NCBI RefSeq assembly: GCF_014042015.1
Contig: NZ_CP059493.1
Coordinates: 744,001 to 808,000 of the forward strand
Reading direction: 5' to 3'
Length of the DNA: 64,000 bases
Origin: Actinotalea sp. JY-7876
Lineage (GTDB): Bacteria > Actinomycetota > Actinomycetes > Actinomycetales > Cellulomonadaceae
Under the pieces are notes generated by a model. That model was not told the origin of the DNA and made no database searches. It saw nothing but the letters and a program-made list of their open reading frames with translations. Numbering within the stretch: the stretch's first letter is position 1; the number at the start of each line of letters is the position of its first letter. Positions 25,304 through 33,595 of the stretch are shown here, piece after piece. The translations under genes were made by a program, and so were the position numbers.

Positions 25304-26531
25304 TGATCGATTGTCTCGCGGCCGGCCCCGGGGCGCCCGACACGTCCGGGTCCGTCCCGACCGGCAGTCGCCGCTTCTCGCGCGCGAAGCGTGCCGGCAG
25401 GTTCGGGCCGTCCCAGACGAGGATGGCGTGCCAGAGGGAGGCGGCGATCGGGACGGCGAGCACCGCGCCGGTCAGTCCGGCGAGGACGGTCCCGGTCGTC
25501 AGGGCGACGAGGATCATCAGCGGGTGCAGGCTCAGCGTGCGCCCCATGACGACCGGGTGCAGGAAGTCGCCCTCGACCTGGTTGACCACGACGACGATGG
25601 CGACCACGACCAGTGCCTGCACCGGTCCGAGGGCCACCAGCGCGACGAGCGCGGCCAGGGTGCCGGCGATGGTCGCCCCCACGAGGGGGATGAACGCGAG
25701 CAGGAACACGAGCACGGACAGCGGGATGACCAGCGGCACCCCGACGATCGCCAGGCCGATGCCGATGAAGACGGCGTCGACGGCCGCGACGATCGCCGTC
25801 CCGCGCAGGTACCCGCCGAGCGTGCGGATGGTCGCGTCGCCGACGCGCTTGCCGCGCTCGTACCGCTCGCCCTCGAACGGGCGAAGGAAGAACTCCCACA
25901 GCTTCGGCCCGTCCTTGAGGAAGAAGAACAGGACCACGACCATGATGAAGAAGCCCGCCACGAAGTTGACGGTCTGTGAGACGCCCGCGATGGCGCCGGA
26001 CCCCAGCGCGCTGGACCGCAGCAGGCCGGCGAGCGACTCCTCCACGGAGCGGATCTGCTCCTCGGAGATCTCGAACGGCAGCCCCTTGACGTACTCCTGG
26101 AGCTGCCGGATCCCGTCCTCGGCGCGCTCGCGCAGCTCGCCCCACTGGTTCACGACGGCGTTGACCACCAGCCACACGACCCCGGAGAGCAGCGCCACGA
26201 GCGCCGCGAGCGAGATCCAGGTCGCCAGGAGCGAGGGCACGCCGCGGCGGCGCAGGAACGAGACGAGCGGCGAGATCGCCGCCGACAGCACGAGCGCGAT
26301 GAGCACGGGGATGACGACGAGGGTCAGCCGCGTCAGCGCGAAGACGACCACGGCGAGCACCGCGACGACGGCGAGGACCTGCACCGACCGGGTGCCGACG
26401 CGGCCGAAGCCCTCGGACCACAGGTCGCGGGCCGGGTGTTGGGCGGACGAGGAGGGCGCCGGCGGCGCGGGCCGCGGCACCCGAGGGGGCAGGGGCGGGA
26501 CGTCCCGCACGCGGCGACCGAACAGGCCCAT
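25287..26531 (-). CDS. AI-2E family transporter (PerM/TqsA-like permease)
   Basis: This 414-residue integral membrane protein has an Ala/Pro-rich cytoplasmic N-terminus, then about eight TM helices in the AI-2E family pattern: paired helices near residues 50-95, one near 105-125, a long amphipathic segment (WGELRERAEDGIRQLQEYVK), and a C-terminal block ending in VNQVEGDFLHPVVMGRTLSL and HPLMILVALTTGTVLAGLTG. Members export small molecules or act in Na+/H+ or osmotic homeostasis; the substrate here is unknown. AAGGAGG lies upstream of the ATG. Confidence 0.92.
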   Translation of the reverse strand: MGLFGRRVRDVPPLPPRVPRPAPPAPSSSAQHPARDLWSEGFGRVGTRSVQVLAVVAVLAVVVFALTRLTLVVIPVLIALVLSAAISPLVSFLRRRGVPSLLATWISLAALVALLSGVVWLVVNAVVNQWGELRERAEDGIRQLQEYVKGLPFEISEEQIRSVEESLAGLLRSSALGSGAIAGVSQTVNFVAGFFIMVVVLFFFLKDGPKLWEFFLRPFEGERYERGKRVGDATIRTLGGYLRGTAIVAAVDAVFIGIGLAIVGVPLVIPLSVLVFLLAFIPLVGATIAGTLAALVALVALGPVQALVVVAIVVVVNQVEGDFLHPVVMGRTLSLHPLMILVALTTGTVLAGLTGAVLAVPIAASLWHAILVWDGPNLPARFAREKRRLPVGTDPDVSGAPGPAARQSISGTRT

Positions 26532-26618
26532 GGCGTCCTCCTTGGAGCGACCTCCGGCGGCGGCCGAGGGTGCTCCGACGCTATTGCGCGCCGTGCGATC
26601 CCGCCCGCCGTGGCGTCG

Positions 26619-28133
26619 TCAGGGGACGGCGACGGGGGCGCGGGCGACGCGGTCGCGGCCCGCCGCCTTGGCGGCGTACATCGCGCGATCGGCGTCGCGC
26701 AGGATCGTGTCGGCCGTCCCGTCGGCCGGGAGCTCGGCGACGCCGACGCTGATCGTCACGCTCGCCACCCCGCCGCGGACCTCGACGTGGACGGCGGCGC
26801 AGCGGGCCCGGACCGCCTCCGCCCGGCGGACGGCCTCGTCGCCGCCCAGACCGGGGAGCAGGACGACGAACTCCTCGCCGCCGAGACGCGCGAGGGTCTC
26901 GCCCGGCAGCGTCGACGCCTCGAGCGCCCGCGCCACCTCGACCAGCACCCGGTCCCCGGTCGCGTGACCGTGCGTGTCGTTGATCCGCTTGAAGTGGTCG
27001 AGGTCGACCAGGAGGAGGCTCAGCGGGGTGCCGTCGGCGCGTGCCTGGGTGAGGGCGTCGGCGAGCTGCTGCTCGAACGAGCGCCGGTTGTGCACGCCCG
27101 TGAGCCCGTCGCGCAGCGCCTGGTCCGCGAGCTCCCTGCGCAGGCGCTCCAGCTCGGTGATGTCGCGCATCACGACGACGCGGCCGATCGGGCGGCCGGC
27201 CCGGTCGGAGATCTGGGTGATGCGGACGTCCAGGACGCCGCCGCGTGGCGTGGTGACCGTGCCGGCCCCGGTCGCGATCGCCGCCTCGATCGCCGCCGGC
27301 ATGGGGCTGCGCCACGGGGTGCCGATCGCGTAGTCGGTGTCGCGCAGCAGGACGCGGGCGGCGGGGTTGGTGTCGAGCAGGACGCCCCGTGGGTCCAGGA
27401 CGACGACGGCGTCGGTGAGGGCCTCGAGCACCTGCCGGGTCGAGACCGGCACGGCCCGGGTGTGGTCGCGGTAGCGCTCGACCCACAGCCAGATCGCGCT
27501 GCTCGCGAGCGTGAAGACCGGCGTGAGGTGGATCGGCCCGGAGAGGGAGCTCGAGGAGACGAGGAGGGCCGTGACGTTGCCGATGAACGGCAGCACGGCG
27601 GCCAGCGCAGCGATCGCGTACACGTGACGGTGACCGGGCACGGCGGTGACCATGGCGCGCAGCGACAGGGCGACCCCGATGAGCAGGAGCCCATAGCTGT
27701 ACGCGGTGAACGCCCAGTAGAGCGGGCCGGGGGCCACGGAGAGCACGCCGTCGGACACCTCGACCAGGAGGAAGGAGCGGTGCCATCCGTCGGTCGCCAG
27801 GACGAGCATCGTCAGGGCGGGCTGCACGCACAGCAGGAGCGCGGCCCGCCGGGTGACGCGCCGTCCCGTCAGGACGGCGAAGTAGACGAAGGCGGCGGCC
27901 AGCGAGAGGGCGATGCCCGGGTAGATCGCGTAGTGCAGGGCGAGGGTGAACTCGTGCGAGCCCGTGGCGAGCGGCAGCAGCGCGCGGGCCGCGGCCCACT
28001 CCGACGCCCCGAACATCATGAGGGCGAGGGGGAGCGCGAGCGGGGAGGTGCGGCGACGGCGCAGCACCAGGACACCCGTGACCGACGCGACGACGACGGC
28101 GACGAGTGTGGCGAGCTCGACGAAGACGAGCAC
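26619..28133 (-). CDS. Membrane-bound diguanylate cyclase with 7TM, PAS and GGDEF domains
   Basis: The enzyme should make c-di-GMP. Its 504 residues comprise a histidine-kinase-type N-terminal 7TM sensor (about 1-215), a PAS domain (about 233-335, VLEALTDAVVVLDPRG) and a GGDEF domain with LVDLDHFKRINDTHGH and the active-site GGEEF at residues 418-422. The usual RxxD inhibitory site before GGEEF is absent. The start is GTG with GGAGGT at good spacing; a longer frame upstream would run into the deacetylase gene. Position after deacetylase and sugar-dehydrogenase genes suggests control of exopolysaccharide. Confidence 0.92.
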   Translation of the reverse strand: MLVFVELATLVAVVVASVTGVLVLRRRRTSPLALPLALMMFGASEWAAARALLPLATGSHEFTLALHYAIYPGIALSLAAAFVYFAVLTGRRVTRRAALLLCVQPALTMLVLATDGWHRSFLLVEVSDGVLSVAPGPLYWAFTAYSYGLLLIGVALSLRAMVTAVPGHRHVYAIAALAAVLPFIGNVTALLVSSSSLSGPIHLTPVFTLASSAIWLWVERYRDHTRAVPVSTRQVLEALTDAVVVLDPRGVLLDTNPAARVLLRDTDYAIGTPWRSPMPAAIEAAIATGAGTVTTPRGGVLDVRITQISDRAGRPIGRVVVMRDITELERLRRELADQALRDGLTGVHNRRSFEQQLADALTQARADGTPLSLLLVDLDHFKRINDTHGHATGDRVLVEVARALEASTLPGETLARLGGEEFVVLLPGLGGDEAVRRAEAVRARCAAVHVEVRGGVASVTISVGVAELPADGTADTILRDADRAMYAAKAAGRDRVARAPVAVP

Positions 28134-28195
28134 GGACCACCTCCGTCCGGTCCATCGGCGTAGGACCGCGGGATCTGAGGCGTCCGGTGGCCCGG

Positions 28196-28903
28196 TTACC
28201 GACCGAACCAGGCCCAACGGCGCAGCCGTCCGCCGTCCGCCAGCGCATCCGCGAGGCTCACCGCCGTGAACCCGCGTCCGGCGTACTCGGCGAGGAGCTC
28301 CCGGGTGAAGCGGCCGCGGTCGAGCTCGAAGGGCTCGCGTTCCTCGGCCCCGTCCGCCACGCCGGCGATCGCGTCGTGCGCCAGGACGATCTGCCCCGGT
28401 CTCAGGTGGGCCAGCGCGCCACGGAGCCGTTCCGCTGTGGGCTGGTCCCGCCAGTCCGACGTCGTGGCGCCCCACATGACCGGGGTCATCCCCGCCCGCC
28501 GGAGCGCGGCCCAGGTGCGCGGCGTCTGCGAGCCGTACGGCGGGCGCACCCAGCGGACCGGCCGGCCCACGAGCTGTTCCAGCTCCTGCTTGGCCCGGCG
28601 CGTCCGCTCGACGACCTGGCGCGTGGGCATGCTCGTGAGCCGGACGTGGTCCTCGCCGTGGAGGGCGACCTCGTGGCCGGCCGCCACGATCTGCTCGAGG
28701 AGCCGGGGCGCGGCGCGGACGCGCGTCATGAGGACGAAGAAGGTGGCGGTGGCCCCCCCGTCGGCCAGCGCGGCGAGCACGCCCTCCGTCGAGCCGACCA
28801 GGGGGCCGTCGTCGAACGTGAGCACGACCGCACGTCGTGGCGTCGCGACGGCCCGCACCGACCCGACGGGCCGGCTCCCGGCGCGCCAGAGGGGCCCGAG
28901 CAC
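28196..28903 (-). CDS. Polysaccharide deacetylase (NodB homology, CE4)
   Basis: This protein of about 235 residues has the CE4 core: VVLTFDDGPLVGS (catalytic base and metal Asp), HGEDHVRLT (metal His pair region), RWVRPPYGSQ (Arg and aromatic of motif 3) and GQIVLAHDAIAG (motif 5 His). It removes acetyl groups from GlcNAc-type polymers. No signal peptide is obvious; a short hydrophobic start (LGPLWRAG) is weak. I chose the GTG preceded by GAGGAGG with a 5-base gap; another GTG three bases after the stop of the upstream gene would add 11 residues. It follows the sugar dehydrogenase gene directly. Confidence 0.87.
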   Translation of the reverse strand: MLGPLWRAGSRPVGSVRAVATPRRAVVLTFDDGPLVGSTEGVLAALADGGATATFFVLMTRVRAAPRLLEQIVAAGHEVALHGEDHVRLTSMPTRQVVERTRRAKQELEQLVGRPVRWVRPPYGSQTPRTWAALRRAGMTPVMWGATTSDWRDQPTAERLRGALAHLRPGQIVLAHDAIAGVADGAEEREPFELDRGRFTRELLAEYAGRGFTAVSLADALADGGRLRRWAWFGR

Positions 28904-28938
28904 GGGGACCTCCTCGAGGACGTCGCCCTTCGGCACCC

Positions 28939-30195
28939 CTAGAGCCTCTGGCCGGTCACGGTCGTCCCGCGGGTGTCGAGCAGCTTCTTGCCGAAGGCCT
29001 CGAGCACCTCGGGCGCGAGCTCGTCGTGGTTCTGCACCAGGATGACGCAGTCGACGTCGTCGCCGACGTTCTGCAGGTCGGTGACCCGGGGGACCAGCGT
29101 GCCGCCGCTGTGCCACTGCGGGACGTACGGGTCCCAGTAGCGCAGCTCGGCGCCGAGGTGCCGCAGCGCCACGGCCAGATCGCGCGCCGGGGACTCCCGC
29201 TGGTCCGCGATGTTCGCCTTGTAGGTGACGCCGAGCAGGAGCACGCGAGAGCCGTTGACCGCGCGGCCCAGGCCGTTGAGCAGGTCCTGCGCGCGACGAG
29301 CGACGTAGGCCGGCATCGTCGCGTTGATCTCCTGGGCGAGCTCGACGAACCGGAAGGAGTGCCCGAGTCGGCTGCGGACGTGGTGCGACAGGTAGTTGGG
29401 GTCGATGGGGATGCAGTGCCCACCCACCCCGGGGCCCGGGTAGAAGGCCTGGAAGCCGAACGGCTTGCTCGAGGCGCAGCGGATCGCCTCCCACAGGTCC
29501 ACGTCGAGCTCGTGCGCCAGCTGCGCGAGCTCGTTCATGAGCGCGATGTTCACGTGCCGGTAGGTGTTCTCGAGGAGCTTGGCCAGCTCGGCCTCCCGGG
29601 TGCCGCTCGCGCGCACGACCTGGTCGCACACCCGCGAGTACAGCTCGACCGCGCGGTCCGTGCTGCGCTCGTCGACGCCTCCGACGACCTTGGGGGTGTT
29701 GCGCAGCCCGAACCGGGTGTTGCCGGGGTCGATCCGCTCGGGCGAGAAGGCCAGGAGGAGGTCGCTGCCGACCGTCAGCCCGCTGCGCTCGAGGATCGGC
29801 CCGACGATCTCCTCCGTCGTGCCCGGGTAGGTGGTGGACTCCAGCACGACGAGGTCGCCCGGGCGCACCCGCGCCGCGAGCATCTCGGCGGACGCGATCA
29901 CAGCACCGAGGTCCGGACCGCCCTCCGGGGTCAGGGGCGTCGGCACGCAGATGACGTACACGTCGCAGTCGTCGAGGTCCGCCGCGTCGTCCGTCGGCAC
30001 GAAGCCCGCCGCCAGCATCGCAGCGAGGTCGTCGTCCGTGACGTCGTCGATGCGGGAGCGGCCCGCGCGCATCTCGGCCACGCGGTCCGGGTCGATGTCG
30101 AAACCGTACGTCGGGATGCCCGCGAGGACGGCTTCCCGGATCAGCGGCAGGCCGACGTAGCCCGTGCCGATCACTGCGAGCCTGATTCCCATCAT
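28939..30195 (-). CDS. Nucleotide-sugar 6-dehydrogenase (UDP-GlcNAc/UDP-ManNAc type)
   Basis: This 418-residue NAD-dependent enzyme oxidises the C6 hydroxyl of a UDP-sugar to a uronic acid. Features are the Rossmann motif VIGTGYVG at residues 8-15, the segment ECSST-like LESTTYPGTTEE, the helix with LLENTYRHVNIALMNELA, and the catalytic Cys261 in GPGVGGHCIPIDP, a form typical of WbpA/WecC-type enzymes on N-acetylated hexosamines rather than UDP-glucose. It supplies a precursor for cell-surface polysaccharide, agreeing with the deacetylase after it and the divergent glycosyltransferase. Confidence 0.92.
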   Translation of the reverse strand: MMGIRLAVIGTGYVGLPLIREAVLAGIPTYGFDIDPDRVAEMRAGRSRIDDVTDDDLAAMLAAGFVPTDDAADLDDCDVYVICVPTPLTPEGGPDLGAVIASAEMLAARVRPGDLVVLESTTYPGTTEEIVGPILERSGLTVGSDLLLAFSPERIDPGNTRFGLRNTPKVVGGVDERSTDRAVELYSRVCDQVVRASGTREAELAKLLENTYRHVNIALMNELAQLAHELDVDLWEAIRCASSKPFGFQAFYPGPGVGGHCIPIDPNYLSHHVRSRLGHSFRFVELAQEINATMPAYVARRAQDLLNGLGRAVNGSRVLLLGVTYKANIADQRESPARDLAVALRHLGAELRYWDPYVPQWHSGGTLVPRVTDLQNVGDDVDCVILVQNHDELAPEVLEAFGKKLLDTRGTTVTGQRL

Positions 30196-30350
30196 CGCCC
30201 TTCCCGTCGCCTCGGATCCGTTCCCGATCCTTCCACAGGAAGTCGGTCCAAAGAGGGTGAAAACGGACGCGCTGGGCCGATCGGGGGACGCGGCCCGGTG
30301 CGCCGTGGCGCCGTCCCCTGGTCGGCCCCCGGCGCGCGGCCGGCCGCTTG

Positions 30351-30356
30351 TACGCT
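30351..30356 (+). promoter_or_regulatory. -10 hexamer of the glycosyltransferase gene
   Basis: TACGCT lies exactly six bases before the ATG, so the transcript is probably leaderless. No clear -35 is seen. There is no ribosome binding site at this start. Confidence 0.45.
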
Positions 30357-30362
30357 GCGACG

Positions 30363-31301
30363 ATGGAGCGCACCGCGGACCCCGCCGGCCCCGTGGTCGT
30401 CGCGGTGCTCACGTACCGGCGCCCCGAGGTGCTGACCCGGCTCCTGCCCGAGCTCGCACGTCAGGCGCGGCTCCTCGGTGCGGGCACGCGCGTCCTCGTC
30501 GTCGACAACGACCCCGACGCCAGCGCCCGGCCGGCGGTCGAGCGCCTCGCCATCCCCGAGGCCGAGTACGTCCACGAGCCCCGGCCCGGGATCGCCGCCG
30601 GTCGTAACGCCGCCCTCGAGGCCGCCACCGGCGCCGACGTGCTGGTCTTCATCGACGACGACGAGACACCGGACGAGGACTGGCTGGCCACGATGGTCGC
30701 CGCGCACCGGCGTCTTCGCGGCGCCGCGGTCGTCGGCCCGGTGCTGCGGATCCACGAGACCGAGCCCGCTGCGTGGGTGCGTTGGGCGCGGGTCTTCGAC
30801 CGCCGCCGCATGGCGACGGGCACGCCGATGGAGGCCGCCGGGAGCGGCAACCTCCTCCTCGACCTGGCGCACGTGCGCCGGCACGGGCTCCGGTTCGCCG
30901 ACGCGCTCGGGCTCAGCGGCGGATCGGACCACCTGTTCACGAAGGAGCTGCGACGGGCCGGGGGAGCGATCTACTGGTGCGACGAGGCGGTCGTCCGCGA
31001 GCACGTCCCGGCCTCGCGGCTCACCGGGCGCTGGACGATGCGCCGGGGCTACCGCTCCGGCGGCACGAGCGTCCTGGTGGACCTGATGCTCGCCCGCACC
31101 CGGCGGGAGGAGCTGAGCGTCCGGGCGCGGGCCCTGGTCGCGGGCGCCGCGCGCGTCGTGGTGGGAGCGGCGCGGGCGCTGCTCGGCGTCGTGACCCGGA
31201 ACCCGGAGCACCACGGCCGCGGCGCCTGGACCCTGGCGCGCGGAGCCGGGATCCTCGGCGGCGCCGTCGGCCACACGGTCGTGGAGTACCGCCGGCCCTG
31301 A
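30363..31301 (+). CDS. Family 2 glycosyltransferase
   Basis: This 312-residue GT-A enzyme begins with VVVAVLTYRRPEVLTRLLPE, has VLVVDNDPD for nucleotide binding, the PGIAAGRNAALEA segment and the metal-binding IDDDETPDEDW (DDD at residues 98-100), then GSGNLLLDL and a later SDHLFTKEL. The C-terminal 70 residues contain hydrophobic stretches (LVAGAARVVVGAARALLGVV) that may attach it to the membrane. It is divergent from the nucleotide-sugar dehydrogenase and probably uses a sugar made by that pathway for polysaccharide assembly. Confidence 0.9.
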   Translation: MERTADPAGPVVVAVLTYRRPEVLTRLLPELARQARLLGAGTRVLVVDNDPDASARPAVERLAIPEAEYVHEPRPGIAAGRNAALEAATGADVLVFIDDDETPDEDWLATMVAAHRRLRGAAVVGPVLRIHETEPAAWVRWARVFDRRRMATGTPMEAAGSGNLLLDLAHVRRHGLRFADALGLSGGSDHLFTKELRRAGGAIYWCDEAVVREHVPASRLTGRWTMRRGYRSGGTSVLVDLMLARTRREELSVRARALVAGAARVVVGAARALLGVVTRNPEHHGRGAWTLARGAGILGGAVGHTVVEYRRP

Positions 31302-31356
31302 GCCGCCGGCAGCCGCGATCCGCGTCGTCCGCACGGTGAGACGCGGCACCCGATCC

Positions 31357-31386
31357 TTGACCCGCGGTCCGGTCGGCGCGAAGACT
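31357..31386 (+). promoter_or_regulatory. Promoter of the polycysteine leader
   Basis: TTGACC and AAGACT are separated by 18 bases. The GTG of the leader peptide follows six bases after the -10, so the first transcribed base should be the start codon itself. This matches the leaderless arrangement known for actinobacterial polycysteine leaders. Confidence 0.6.
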
Positions 31387-31392
31387 CGCCCT

Positions 31393-31497
31393 GTGCCGGA
31401 CACGCTGCTCGCCGTCGCCCGTCCCGCGGTCCTGCCGACCGCCGGCGTCGGCGCGGTGTGCGCGGCCGCGCGCTGTTGTTGTCAGACCTGCAGCTGA
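31393..31497 (+). CDS. Polycysteine leader peptide, 34 residues (cysteine attenuator)
   Basis: The frame runs from GTG to TGA and ends RCCCQTCS, with three consecutive TGT codons five to three codons from a further Cys codon, plus another Cys earlier. Leaderless small ORFs ending in consecutive Cys codons are known in mycobacteria as cysteine-responsive attenuators: ribosomes stalling on them when Cys-tRNA is scarce change downstream folding and let the operon be expressed. Here it precedes a flavin monooxygenase of the type used to scavenge organic sulfur. TGT is the rarer Cys codon in this genome, which may increase stalling. Detection is by eye. Confidence 0.8.
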   Translation: MPDTLLAVARPAVLPTAGVGAVCAAARCCCQTCS

Positions 31498-31614
31498 GAC
31501 GCCGTCCCTGCAGCGCTCCGCCCCGCCCGGGCGTCGAGCCGTACCGCCGCCCCGTCGGCGACCTCTGACCACGACCCTCGCGCTCCGCCGCGACACCTTC
31601 CTCGAGGACCCGCC
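31498..31614 (+). promoter_or_regulatory. Putative attenuator region between leader and monooxygenase
   Basis: This 117-base untranslated stretch can pair GACGCC (31498-31503) with GGCGTC (31530-31535) directly after the leader stop, and further on CGCCG with CGGCG. Ribosome position on the leader's Cys codons could decide whether the first pairing forms. I cannot calculate the folds. Confidence 0.45.
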
Positions 31615-32583
31615 ATGCACCCGTCCCACCCCCGCGTCCACCTCGCCGTCGACCTCTCGCACGTGGGCGCGCGCCCGGCGGCGTGGCGCGACGTCCGGTC
31701 AGGGGCGCCCCGCGGCTTCGACCCGGCCCGGCTGGCCGGCCTCGTCGCGACGGCCGAGCGCGGCACGCTGGACCTCGTCGTGCTCGGGCACGACTTCCGG
31801 CTCCGGCCCGACCGGGGCCAGACGGTCGACGGCCGGCTCGACGCCGTCCACGCGCTCGCGCAGGTCGCGCCGTCGACCCGCGGCATCGGCCTCGTCGCCA
31901 CGGTCGCGGGCGACGCGGGTCGCCCGGCGGAGCTCGGCCGCGCCGTGGCGACCCTCGACGCGCTGAGCGCCGGACGCGCGGGGTGGCAGGTCGGCCCGGC
32001 CGCGCGCGTCGGACGCCCCGCGACCGACGTCGTGGAGCTCATCGCCGCGGTGCGCGCGGCCTGGGCCCGGGGCGACGCGGGGCCGGTCCAGGGACGGCCG
32101 CCCGTCGTCGTCCGCGCCGACACCGCGCGCGCCCTCGAGGTCGCGGGGGCCGTGGCCGACGTCGTGCGGGTGCGGGCGCGCGACGCGCGGTCCGCAGGGC
32201 AGCAGCGCGCCCTGGTCCGGGCGTCGGCGCGGTCCGTCGGGCGTGACCCGGACGACGTGCTCGTGCTGGTCGACGCGTACACCGCAATCGACGCCGGGGC
32301 CGGTTCCCGCCGGGGTGCCGGCCCGGCTGCGCCGGACCCGGAGTCCTACGTCCACGTCGGCACGGCCGGCGCGCTCGCCGCGCTCGTGGCGGGGTGGTCG
32401 GCCGCCGGCGTCGTCGACGGCTTCACCCTCCGGCCCGCCTCACCGGCGGCGGACCTGCCCGCCATCGTCGACGGCGTCGTGCCGGAGCTGCGCGAGCGAG
32501 GGCTGTACCGCAGCGCCTACCCCGGGTCGACGCTGACGCAGACCCTCGCCCCGCCGCTGCGCCCCACGCGCCTGGCGGGCTGA
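31615..32583 (+). CDS. LLM class flavin-dependent monooxygenase (NtaA/SnaA-like)
   Basis: This 322-residue member of the bacterial luciferase-like group resembles the NtaA/SnaA/DszA subfamily, which uses FMNH2 and oxygen to attack sulfur- or nitrogen-containing compounds; the C-terminal ELRERGLYRSAYPGSTL is characteristic. The central barrel is shorter than in most relatives (about 440 residues), and the segment that usually follows the WN(I/V)VTS motif is reduced to GWQVGPAAR, so the active site may be altered. A GAGGA ribosome binding site lies upstream. The polycysteine leader before it argues for a role in sulfur acquisition. Confidence 0.82.
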   Translation: MHPSHPRVHLAVDLSHVGARPAAWRDVRSGAPRGFDPARLAGLVATAERGTLDLVVLGHDFRLRPDRGQTVDGRLDAVHALAQVAPSTRGIGLVATVAGDAGRPAELGRAVATLDALSAGRAGWQVGPAARVGRPATDVVELIAAVRAAWARGDAGPVQGRPPVVVRADTARALEVAGAVADVVRVRARDARSAGQQRALVRASARSVGRDPDDVLVLVDAYTAIDAGAGSRRGAGPAAPDPESYVHVGTAGALAALVAGWSAAGVVDGFTLRPASPAADLPAIVDGVVPELRERGLYRSAYPGSTLTQTLAPPLRPTRLAG

Positions 32584-32610
32584 GCCGGGGCCGCGCTTGC
32601 GCCGCGGTCC

Positions 32611-32616
32611 TAGGCT
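32611..32616 (+). promoter_or_regulatory. -10 hexamer of the ABM-domain gene
   Basis: TAGGCT ends six bases before the ATG, another leaderless-type arrangement. No recognisable -35 is present at 17 to 18 bases. Confidence 0.4.
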
Positions 32617-32622
32617 GGCGGT

Positions 32623-32940
32623 ATGTCCGTCGTGAAGATCAACGCCATCTCCGTGCCGCCCGAGGCGGGCCCCGAGCTCGAGCGCCGGTTCGCCGCGCGG
32701 GCCGGGACCATCGAGGGGTCGCCCGGCTTCCTCGGGTTCCAGCTGCTGCGCCCCACCGCCGGCGAGGACCGCTACTTCGTGGTGACGCACTGGGCGGACG
32801 AGGAGTCCTTCGCCGCGTGGCGCGACGGCGACGGCCGGGCCGCCCACGCGGGCTCCGGCGACCGTCCCCGGCCGGTGAGCTCGGGCGCGCAGCTGCTGGA
32901 GTTCGACGTCGTGCTGGACGTCGCGCCGCGCTCGGCCTGA
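32623..32940 (+). CDS. Antibiotic biosynthesis monooxygenase (ABM) domain protein
   Basis: This 105-residue protein is a single ABM/dimeric alpha-beta-barrel domain: KINAISVPPEAGPELERRFA, then GFLGFQLLRPTAGEDRYFVV, and THWADEESFAAWRDGD, patterns shared with HmoA/IsdG-like heme-degrading monooxygenases and with quinone-forming ABM enzymes. The conserved pattern Asn...Trp is partly present. Heme degradation is possible but not proven. A -10 six bases before the ATG suggests it has its own promoter, although it lies just after the monooxygenase gene. Confidence 0.85.
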   Translation: MSVVKINAISVPPEAGPELERRFAARAGTIEGSPGFLGFQLLRPTAGEDRYFVVTHWADEESFAAWRDGDGRAAHAGSGDRPRPVSSGAQLLEFDVVLDVAPRSA

Positions 32941-32942
32941 CG

Positions 32943-33536
32943 TCAGCCCTGCTCCGGCTCGTACGCGAGCAGCACCCGGGCGGCGCCGTCGTCGGGCTCG
33001 TCGACGGAGACGACCGTGAGTCGCCCCCAGCCCGGCACCTCGACGCGGTCCTGCACCGCGACGGTGAGGTCGGCGTGGGGGACCGAGGGCGGGCCGTCGG
33101 CCGGGTCGACCGGGGTGACCACGAGCCGGACGGAGCCGGACTCCACACCGACCGCTACGCGCATCCCGTCCAGCACCTCGCTGCCGCCGTCCCGGACCAC
33201 CACCTCGGCGGCGTCCTGCGACGGCGCCTCGGCGGCCCCGACCGCCGCGGCCCACACCAGCGCGGCGGCGACGACGCATGCGAGCGCCGCCGCGACGGTC
33301 ACGAGCGCGCGGGTGCGCTCCGCCCGGGTGGCGTCGCCCGGCAGCGGCCCCGGCAGCCGGGTCGAGAGCCAGATCAGCAGGCCGGCCGCGACGGCCAGCA
33401 GCGCGGCGCTGACGAGGCCGGTCCTCGGCCCGACCGTGGCCGCACCGATCCCGCCGGCGACCGCCGCGAGAGCCAGGAGGCCGCCGAGGCTGCCCAGGCG
33501 CCAGCGCCTCGACGTGCGCAGGAGAGCCGTAGCCAT
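32943..33536 (-). CDS. Hypothetical membrane protein
   Basis: This 197-residue protein is of unknown function. It has three predicted TM helices within the first 105 residues (about 18-36, 43-60 and 78-103), then an extracytoplasmic domain of about 95 residues with beta-strand-like sequence (RVAVGVESGSVRLVVTPVD and later GWGRLTVVSVDEPDDG). The ATG has AGAAGG at eight bases; a GTG three codons upstream lies inside that signal. It is divergent from the WXG100-like cluster and could be related to it, as membrane companions are usual for type VII systems. Confidence 0.72.
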   Translation of the reverse strand: MATALLRTSRRWRLGSLGGLLALAAVAGGIGAATVGPRTGLVSAALLAVAAGLLIWLSTRLPGPLPGDATRAERTRALVTVAAALACVVAAALVWAAAVGAAEAPSQDAAEVVVRDGGSEVLDGMRVAVGVESGSVRLVVTPVDPADGPPSVPHADLTVAVQDRVEVPGWGRLTVVSVDEPDDGAARVLLAYEPEQG

Positions 33537-33595
33537 GATGATCACCTTCTGCCGGAGTCTGGTTACCGTACGGCCACCCCGAGCCAGGAGGACAT

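Noticed and set aside
28134-28475. N-terminal extension of the diguanylate cyclase
   Set aside because: It would overlap the deacetylase gene, is Arg/Gly-rich and lies before a GTG with a strong GGAGGT signal that opens directly into the first TM helix.
28904-28936. Longer start for the polysaccharide deacetylase
   Set aside because: A GTG three bases after the previous stop is possible, but the later GTG has GAGGAGG at ideal spacing; the difference is 11 residues.
30215-30233. Dyad GGATC/GATCC between the nucleotide-sugar dehydrogenase and glycosyltransferase genes
   Set aside because: Five-base arms with a seven-base spacer are expected by chance in GC-rich DNA, and the site does not align with a convincing promoter.
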